DNA of 64,000 nucleotides from Alkalibacter saccharofermentans DSM 14828. GTDB taxonomy: Bacteria > Bacillota > Clostridia > Eubacteriales > Alkalibacteraceae. Below, one piece after another: positions 59,291-64,000 of this stretch (position 1 is its first letter; each line of letters opens with the position of its first letter). The translations under genes and the position numbers were made by a program. The notes beneath the pieces are model-generated. The model saw nothing but the letters and a program-made list of their open reading frames with translations, was not told where the DNA came from and made no database searches. The stretch is taken from positions 11,861 to 75,860 of the forward strand of contig NZ_FQTU01000011.1 in the NCBI RefSeq assembly GCF_900128885.1, given 5' to 3'.

Positions 59291-59749
59291 ATGAAAAAAA
59301 TTTTGCTGGTTTGTACGGGAAACACATGTAGAAGCAGCATGGCTAAAGGTATTTTCGAGGATTTGATTAAAAAAGAGGGCAGAAACGATGAAATAGCTAT
59401 TGATTCCGCGGGAATATCCGTATATTATAGTGAAGGGGCAAATCCCAACGCTATATTAGCGGCAAGAGAGATGGGAATTGATATATCTTCTCATATTTCC
59501 AAGCAGGTGGATGAGTACCATATAGCAAACTCCGACTTGGTTTTGACAATGACCACAGGTCAAAAGGAGATTCTCAAAGCAAGATATTCAGGGTATGCTT
59601 TCAAAATATTCACCCTCAAGGAATTCGAAGGCGACTCAAAAACATGGGATATTGCCGATCCTTTCGGAGGAAGCCTGGATATTTACAAGCGCACAGCCAA
59701 GGAAATCAAGGATGCCATAACAAACTTGATAAACAATAAAAAAATATGA
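59291..59749 (+). CDS. Low-molecular-weight protein phosphatase (YwlE type)
   Basis: 152 residues. VCTGNTCRSSMAKGI is the CX5R loop with the threonine typical of arginine phosphatases such as YwlE (tyrosine phosphatases more often have isoleucine there), and DIADPFGGSLDIY the general acid. The ATG at 59291 follows TTGGAGGT; longer in-frame versions overlap the previous gene. Gene order (sua5-ywlE-rpiB-upp) is as in Bacillus. Confidence 0.86.
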   Translation: MKKILLVCTGNTCRSSMAKGIFEDLIKKEGRNDEIAIDSAGISVYYSEGANPNAILAAREMGIDISSHISKQVDEYHIANSDLVLTMTTGQKEILKARYSGYAFKIFTLKEFEGDSKTWDIADPFGGSLDIYKRTAKEIKDAITNLINNKKI

Positions 59750-59767
59750 AACAGGGAGATGATGATA

Positions 59768-60217
59768 ATGAAAATTGCACTGGGATCAGATCACGGAGGA
59801 TTTCACTTGAAAGAAGTCATCAAGGAGTATCTAAAGGATAAGAATTATGAAATCGAGGATTTTGGAGCATATGACACTAGCTCTATCGACTATCCTGAAA
59901 TAGGTGAAAAAGTTGCAATAGCCGTTAAGGATTCTGTGGCAGACAAAGGGATCATCGTTTGCGGCACAGGCCTTGGAATTTCAATATCTGCAAACAAAGT
60001 ACCTGGAATCAGGGCTGCCCTGGTAAGCGATACCTTCTCTGCAAAGATGTCCAGAGCCCACAACGATGCGAATATACTCGCTCTTGGCGGAAGAGTCTTG
60101 GGAGACGATCTAGCTTTGGAAATCGTGGAGGCTTGGCTTAACACTGAATTTGAAGGTGGCAGACACGGAATAAGAGTAGATAAAATAAAAGATTTGGAAA
60201 ATAAGTACAACAAATAG
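59768..60217 (+). CDS. rpiB: Ribose-5-phosphate isomerase B
   Basis: 149 residues. IALGSDHGGFHLKEVIKEYL, YPEIGEKVAIAV and VCGTGLGISISANKVPGIRA (catalytic cysteine) are the RpiB signatures, and AHNDANILALGGR follows. It interconverts ribose and ribulose 5-phosphates. The ATG at 59768 was chosen for its spacing to GGGAG; three ATGs lie close together. Confidence 0.92.
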   Translation: MKIALGSDHGGFHLKEVIKEYLKDKNYEIEDFGAYDTSSIDYPEIGEKVAIAVKDSVADKGIIVCGTGLGISISANKVPGIRAALVSDTFSAKMSRAHNDANILALGGRVLGDDLALEIVEAWLNTEFEGGRHGIRVDKIKDLENKYNK

Positions 60218-60226
60218 GAGGAAGTC

Positions 60227-60856
60227 ATGTCTAAATTAACGGTTATGGATCATCCTCTTATAATTCACAAGGTAAGCATGCTAAGAGACAAGAATACCGG
60301 TGCCAAAGAATTTAGGGAACTGGTCAATGAAATATCCGTGCTCATGGCTTATGAGGCTACCAGGGACTTGTCCATGGAAGAAACAGAAATTGAAACTCCT
60401 ATAGCAAAGATGACCACTAAGATCCTTTCCGGCAAGAAGCTGGCTATCGTGCCTATATTGCGTGCAGGGCTTGGCATGGTCGATGGACTCTTGTCCTTGA
60501 TTCCTGTTGCTAAGGTAGGGCACATCGGATTATACAGGGATCCTGAAACGCTGCAGCCTGTTGAATATTACTGCAAGCTTCCTAGCGATATAGCAGAAAG
60601 GGAAATCATATTGGTGGACCCAATGCTGGCTACGGGAGGATCTGCCGAGGCTGCCATAGAGTTCCTCAAGGAAAGAGGAGCGGCCAATATAAGGTTCATG
60701 TGCCTTATAGCATCTAGAAAAGGCATCGAAGTCCTTCAAAAGGCTCATCCGGATGTGGATATCTACGCCGGGGCTGTAGACGAAGTGCTAAACGACCATG
60801 CGTATATCGTTCCTGGACTTGGAGATGCTGGAGACAGACTTTTCGGAACCAAATAA
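60227..60856 (+). CDS. upp: Uracil phosphoribosyltransferase
   Basis: 209 residues. VPILRAGLGMVDGLL and the PRPP loop LVDPMLATGGSAEAAI, plus the C-terminal VPGLGDAGDRLFGT, identify Upp. It salvages uracil to UMP. AGGAGG precedes the ATG. A terminator follows. Confidence 0.95.
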   Translation: MSKLTVMDHPLIIHKVSMLRDKNTGAKEFRELVNEISVLMAYEATRDLSMEETEIETPIAKMTTKILSGKKLAIVPILRAGLGMVDGLLSLIPVAKVGHIGLYRDPETLQPVEYYCKLPSDIAEREIILVDPMLATGGSAEAAIEFLKERGAANIRFMCLIASRKGIEVLQKAHPDVDIYAGAVDEVLNDHAYIVPGLGDAGDRLFGTK

Positions 60857-60871
60857 CATAATGGAATACCC

Positions 60872-60905
60872 AAAGACCTTCATGTAAACTGAGGGTCTTT
60901 TCTTT
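60872..60905 (+). terminator. Terminator after upp
   Basis: AAAGACC (60872-60878) and GGTCTTT (60894-60900) with a 15-base loop, then TCTTTATTTT. The rest of the gap to 61140 (TATAAT at about 61072) holds no other clear signal. Confidence 0.65.
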
Positions 60906-61140
60906 ATTTTTTGACCTATGATACCGTATGCAGGATACAATAAACTTAACCGGGGTTTTGTGTTTTTTTCTCCCCAAAATAATGGCTATTATAATAAGAA
61001 GAGAAAAAACGCGTTTAGAGATAGGGACAAATATTAACAAAAAAACCGTATAAATTCTTTGGGTTTAAGGTTATAATGATTATTATACTTTTAAAACGAT
61101 GTTTTATTTATCGGAAACGAAGCGGAAATGGAGAATTAAA

Positions 61141-61593
61141 ATGGAAAGACCCTCTTGGGATGAGTACTTCTTGGACATGCTTGAAGTCATAAAAAAAAGG
61201 TCAACCTGCATGCGGCGTCAGGTCGCAGCTCTCATAGTCAAAGACAAGAGAATCATAGCCACCGGGTACAACGGAGCACCCACAGGAATTGCCCATTGCG
61301 GAGAGGTAGGCTGCCTTAGAGCCCAGCAATCGATTCCTTCAGGATCCAGGCACGAGCTTTGCCGAGGGATTCATGCAGAACAAAATGCCATTATACAGTC
61401 TGCGGTGCACGGTGTAAGCGTCAAAGATTCTACAATCTATATTACTCACTCTCCTTGTGTATTATGCGCCAAGATGATTATCAATGCAGGAATCAAAAGG
61501 ATTGTTTATTCCGGAGATTACCCGGATGAAATGAGTGCAAGTCTTTTAAAAGAAGCAGGAATAGTGGTTGATAAAAGTTGCAACATGTTGTAA
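61141..61593 (+). CDS. Deoxycytidylate deaminase (ComEB type)
   Basis: 150 residues. Zinc and catalytic motifs are HAEQNAI and SPCVLCAKMI; DKRIIATGYNGAPTGIAHCG is the dCMP-site region. It turns dCMP into dUMP for thymidylate. The ATG at 61141 follows TGGAGAA; a start at 61099 is in frame with no ribosome site. It lies between upp and the atp genes, as in other Firmicutes. Confidence 0.88.
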   Translation: MERPSWDEYFLDMLEVIKKRSTCMRRQVAALIVKDKRIIATGYNGAPTGIAHCGEVGCLRAQQSIPSGSRHELCRGIHAEQNAIIQSAVHGVSVKDSTIYITHSPCVLCAKMIINAGIKRIVYSGDYPDEMSASLLKEAGIVVDKSCNML

Positions 61594-61730
61594 ATTTAAC
61601 ATCTCGCCATAAGAGCGATAACTCGAAATATGGATATAAAACTATTGTATACAAAGAACTTTATAAAAAAGTTTTCATTTTTATGAAAAACTGAAAACGA
61701 TACAATGAAGTCAAGATGCTTTTTATTTGA

Positions 61731-61736
61731 TATAAT
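61731..61736 (+). promoter_or_regulatory. Candidate -10 of the atp operon promoter
   Basis: TATAAT 34 bases before the first atp gene; the -35 (AAGTCA at 61708-61713, 17-base spacer) is weak. Confidence 0.4.
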
Positions 61737-61769
61737 ATTAACTAAAATGAAAAATGAAAGAGGTTGATT

Positions 61770-62018
61770 ATGAACAATAAAAGTCCTTGGGTCCACTTGG
61801 CTCTTCTGACTCAAATCGGACTGTCGATGTTTGTGCCCATAGCTGGAAGCTTTTTCATAGGCAGGTATCTGGACAGGGTTTTAGGCACCGGAAGGATATT
61901 TCTTTTCGTGATGACGGTGCTGGGAGTGCTGGCAGCATTTCGAAACGTCTACATAATTGGAATGAAAACTACAAGCAATAAAAATGGAGATAAAAATGAC
62001 GATGCAAAAGACAAATAG
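61770..62018 (+). CDS. atpZ: AtpZ/AtpI-family small membrane protein
   Basis: 82 residues with two membrane helices (LTQIGLSMFVPIAGSFFIG, IFLFVMTVLGVLAAFRNVY) and a charged C-terminus. It matches AtpZ, a small partner of AtpI found at the head of clostridial atp operons and thought to help c-ring assembly or magnesium uptake. ATG 61770 follows AAAGAGG by 6 bases. It overlaps atpI by 23 bases. Confidence 0.8.
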   Translation: MNNKSPWVHLALLTQIGLSMFVPIAGSFFIGRYLDRVLGTGRIFLFVMTVLGVLAAFRNVYIIGMKTTSNKNGDKNDDAKDK

Positions 62019-62400
62019 GTTTGATCTGAATTTCAATCAAATAGTTAAATGGACCATAATAGCCGGAGTCATCTTGGGAGTGGCGATGCTTCTGTTAAGC
62101 AATGATGGTAGCAGGATGCTTTTAGGGCTTGTATTCGGGCTGGTCTTCAGCATATTGAATTTCAGGCTTTTGCACCTGACCATTAAAAAGTCTCTAGAAA
62201 TGCACCCGGCAAGGGCTCAGTCATATGTTACCAGCCGTTATTTTCTTAGATACTTTCTTGCGGGAGCAGTTCTCTATGTCGCGATATCAAACGAGGCCAT
62301 GCATGTCTTGGGTACCATTACCGGCTTGCTTATGATCAAGTTTGTGATTCTCGCATCAAATGTCATATCAGGAATTAAAAAAACTCAGGACACCAAGTAG
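61996..62400 (+). CDS. atpI: ATP synthase subunit I (AtpI)
   Basis: 134 residues with four hydrophobic helices; LGLVFGLVFSILNFRLLHLT and the poorly conserved sequence typical of AtpI. It assists F1Fo assembly, in particular the c ring, a point of interest given the unusual c subunit downstream. ATG 61996 has TGGAG 6 bases upstream, so it is preferred to the ATG at 61984. Confidence 0.78.
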   Translation: MTMQKTNRFDLNFNQIVKWTIIAGVILGVAMLLLSNDGSRMLLGLVFGLVFSILNFRLLHLTIKKSLEMHPARAQSYVTSRYFLRYFLAGAVLYVAISNEAMHVLGTITGLLMIKFVILASNVISGIKKTQDTK

Positions 62401-62453
62401 TTTGATCTTGCTTTACAAGCAATTATAAATATAAAAAAACGTGAGGTGAAAAA

Positions 62454-63116
62454 ATGAGCGGTCCAAAGATTTATGCCGAAATTCTCGGTTTTCCCATTAC
62501 TGAGACTATGGTCAATACATGGTTGGTAATGGGCGCCATATTGATTTTTGCCATTGTCTCTACCAGGAACATGCAAAAAGTTCCCGGTAAGCTGCAGCTG
62601 ATAGCAGAGATGATGGTAAGTGGAATTGACGGCCTGACTGAAAACACAATGGGAAGGAAAAATATGGGATTTGCCCCGTACATGCTGGCTCTTTTTATGT
62701 ACTTGGGAATAGCCAATCTTTTAGGTGTGGTCGCCTTGAGGCCACCGACAGCTGACTTGACAATGACATTTGCATTATCCCTGTTGACTTTTTTCATGAC
62801 CCAATTCTTTGCAATCAAATCGAAAGGATTCGGCGGCTTTTTAAAAGGCTTCATCGAGCCGATACCTTTGCTGCTTCCCATCAACATAATAGGGGAGCTT
62901 GCAAATCCGATCTCGCTGTCGTTTCGTTTGTTTGGAAACATGCTCGGCGGAGTAATAATCATGGGGCTTATTTACGGTGGTCTTACAAACCTTATGTATT
63001 TCGCAGCGGGCATACCGATTTTGGCACATTTGTATTTTGATATTTTTGCAGGACTTTTACAGAGCTTTATATTTGTAATGTTGTCCATGGTCTTTATATC
63101 CATGGCAATGGATTAA
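62454..63116 (+). CDS. atpB: ATP synthase Fo subunit a
   Basis: 220 residues with five or six helices. The essential arginine is Arg158 in NPISLSFRLFGNMLGG, and GELANPIS precedes it as in all a subunits. It forms the ion half-channels facing the c ring. GTGAGGTG precedes the ATG. It is followed by the c subunit gene 29 bases later. Confidence 0.92.
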   Translation: MSGPKIYAEILGFPITETMVNTWLVMGAILIFAIVSTRNMQKVPGKLQLIAEMMVSGIDGLTENTMGRKNMGFAPYMLALFMYLGIANLLGVVALRPPTADLTMTFALSLLTFFMTQFFAIKSKGFGGFLKGFIEPIPLLLPINIIGELANPISLSFRLFGNMLGGVIIMGLIYGGLTNLMYFAAGIPILAHLYFDIFAGLLQSFIFVMLSMVFISMAMD

Positions 63117-63145
63117 GCGGATGAATTACAGGAAGGAGGTTTTTT

Positions 63146-63937
63146 ATGGAAACCAATTTTATTCAGTGGTTTTTTGATTTTATCATGAGCTACGAACCCA
63201 AGGTCATTATCGCCTGTGCATCCGTTATAGGCGCCGGATTTGCAATGTTAGCTGGAATAGGTCCTGGAATCGGACAGGGTTATGCGGCGGGAAAAGGCGC
63301 TGAGGCAGTTGGCAACAACCCTTCAGAAAGCAAAAACATAATATCTACAATGCTTTTAGGAGCAGCTATTGCCGAGACATCAGGGATTCTTGCCTTGGTG
63401 GTGTCACTGATACTGCTGTTTGGAAACCCCTTGGTTTCTCTTTCAGGAGGAATGGTGGTAATAGCAAGTTCTGCAATTGGCGCGGGCATAGCGGTAGTAG
63501 CAGGCATGGGCCCGGCCATTGGACAAGGATATGCAGCTGGTAAGGCTACGGAAGCTGTGGGGATAAATCCACGCAACCAAAGAGGAATTACCCTGGTAAT
63601 GCTCGTTGGACAAGCGGTAGCACAAACTACAGGAATCTTGGCATTAGTAATTTCATTGATATTGCTTTACGGAAACCCTTTTATAGGAATAGAGGGAGCT
63701 TTCATCATCATTGGCGCCTCTGCACTGGGTGCAGGAATTTCCATGGTCGGCGGAATCGGTCCTGGAATCGGCCAAGGGTATGCGGCAGGTAAAGCTGTTG
63801 AGGCAACAGGAAAAAGACCGGACCAGCAGAGCAATATCACAAAGATAATGTTCCTGGGACAAGCGGTAGCGCAAACTACGGGGATTTACGCACTTATAGT
63901 ATCGCTGATACTTATGTACTCGAATCCATTCATTTAA
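63146..63937 (+). CDS. atpE: ATP synthase c subunit, triple-hairpin fusion
   Basis: 263 residues, about three times the normal 75-90. Three tandem c-type hairpins with polar loops are visible (about residues 15-93, 98-176 and 182-260), six helices in all. Each outer-helix has GPGIGQG or GPAIGQG (Gln44, Gln127, Gln210, sodium-ligand position). In the ion-binding helix, hairpin 1 has Glu77 (AETSGIL), but hairpins 2 and 3 have Gln160 and Gln243 (AQTTGIL, AQTTGIY). So each polypeptide carries one ion site. The Gln plus Glu-Thr-Ser pattern is that of sodium-binding rings. AGGAAGGAGG precedes the ATG. The window ends before the rest of the operon; other, normal c genes may follow. Confidence 0.93.
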   Translation: METNFIQWFFDFIMSYEPKVIIACASVIGAGFAMLAGIGPGIGQGYAAGKGAEAVGNNPSESKNIISTMLLGAAIAETSGILALVVSLILLFGNPLVSLSGGMVVIASSAIGAGIAVVAGMGPAIGQGYAAGKATEAVGINPRNQRGITLVMLVGQAVAQTTGILALVISLILLYGNPFIGIEGAFIIIGASALGAGISMVGGIGPGIGQGYAAGKAVEATGKRPDQQSNITKIMFLGQAVAQTTGIYALIVSLILMYSNPFI

Positions 63938-63945
63938 TGGGTACT

Positions 63946-64000
63946 AGGTTGAAAGCGGAAAGTTGGAAAGTTGGAAAGTTGGAAAGTTGGAAAGTTGGAA
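63946..64000. repeat. Mosaic intergenic repeat, copy E (truncated by window)
   Basis: At least five perfect tandem AGTTGGAA units follow the atpE stop by a few bases and run to the window edge. They fall inside what should be the atp operon. Confidence 0.85.

Overview
The window looks like a chromosomal segment of an anaerobic, low-to-moderate GC Firmicute of class Clostridia. Supporting signs are strong AGGAGG-type ribosome binding sites with frequent TTG starts, rubrerythrin, an FMN riboswitch before a rib operon, an NADP-type glutamate dehydrogenase, a Streptococcus/Clostridium-type split coaB/coaC, teichoic-acid-type export genes, and an F-type ATP synthase whose c subunit carries a sodium-type ion site. 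I cannot name genus or species. I see no prophage, IS element, CRISPR array or rRNA.

Layout. 1-9 kb: a large XRE-type regulator divergent from a probable structured small RNA, a NifX-like protein, a Zur-type regulator with a znuACB-tspO operon, a cupin, a ferredoxin divergent from a Crp/Fnr regulator, then MarR and OsmC. 9-24 kb: MltG, MarR, rubrerythrin, glutaredoxin, a structured leader before DUF3842-CooT, metA-metY, a KaiC-like/PPDK fusion, gdhA, a VanY lipoprotein, tRNA-Arg(CCT), a diguanylate cyclase, MarR-MATE and an orphan corrinoid protein. 24-32 kb: a yybP-ykoY type manganese riboswitch before a Ca2+/Na+ antiporter, then a six-gene acetoin dehydrogenase operon (Lin0512-acoA-acoB-acoX-acoC-lpd) behind a textbook sigma-54 promoter. 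32-43 kb, mostly minus strand: a split RIC/ScdA-like iron-sulfur repair cluster under a Fur-like box, a full riboflavin operon with FMN riboswitch and HAD phosphatase, an HD protein, and a six-gene pantothenate-to-4'-phosphopantetheine operon behind an attenuator-like leader. 43-54 kb: hexokinase, an ABC/FtsX exporter, a glycopolymer ABC exporter and a TagF-glycosyltransferase fusion. 53-64 kb: hxlB, M29 aminopeptidase, CBS protein, split chromate transporter, then the conserved prfA-sua5-ywlE-rpiB-upp-dCMP deaminase-atp block.

Two things stand out. First, the ATP synthase c subunit (63146-63937) is a fusion of three hairpins in which only the first keeps the ion-binding glutamate; hairpins two and three have glutamine there. 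Second, a mosaic intergenic repeat family (an 8-bp microsatellite plus blocks of very short hairpins) fills at least five gaps: 38.4, 44.7, 48.3, 58.0 and 63.9 kb. It flanks the ABC/FtsX pair as direct repeats and interrupts the atp operon after atpE. Further candidates are the unassigned structured RNA at about 1754-1921 and the leader at 11886-11966.

All functions come from reading the translated sequences and motifs; no database search or folding program was run.
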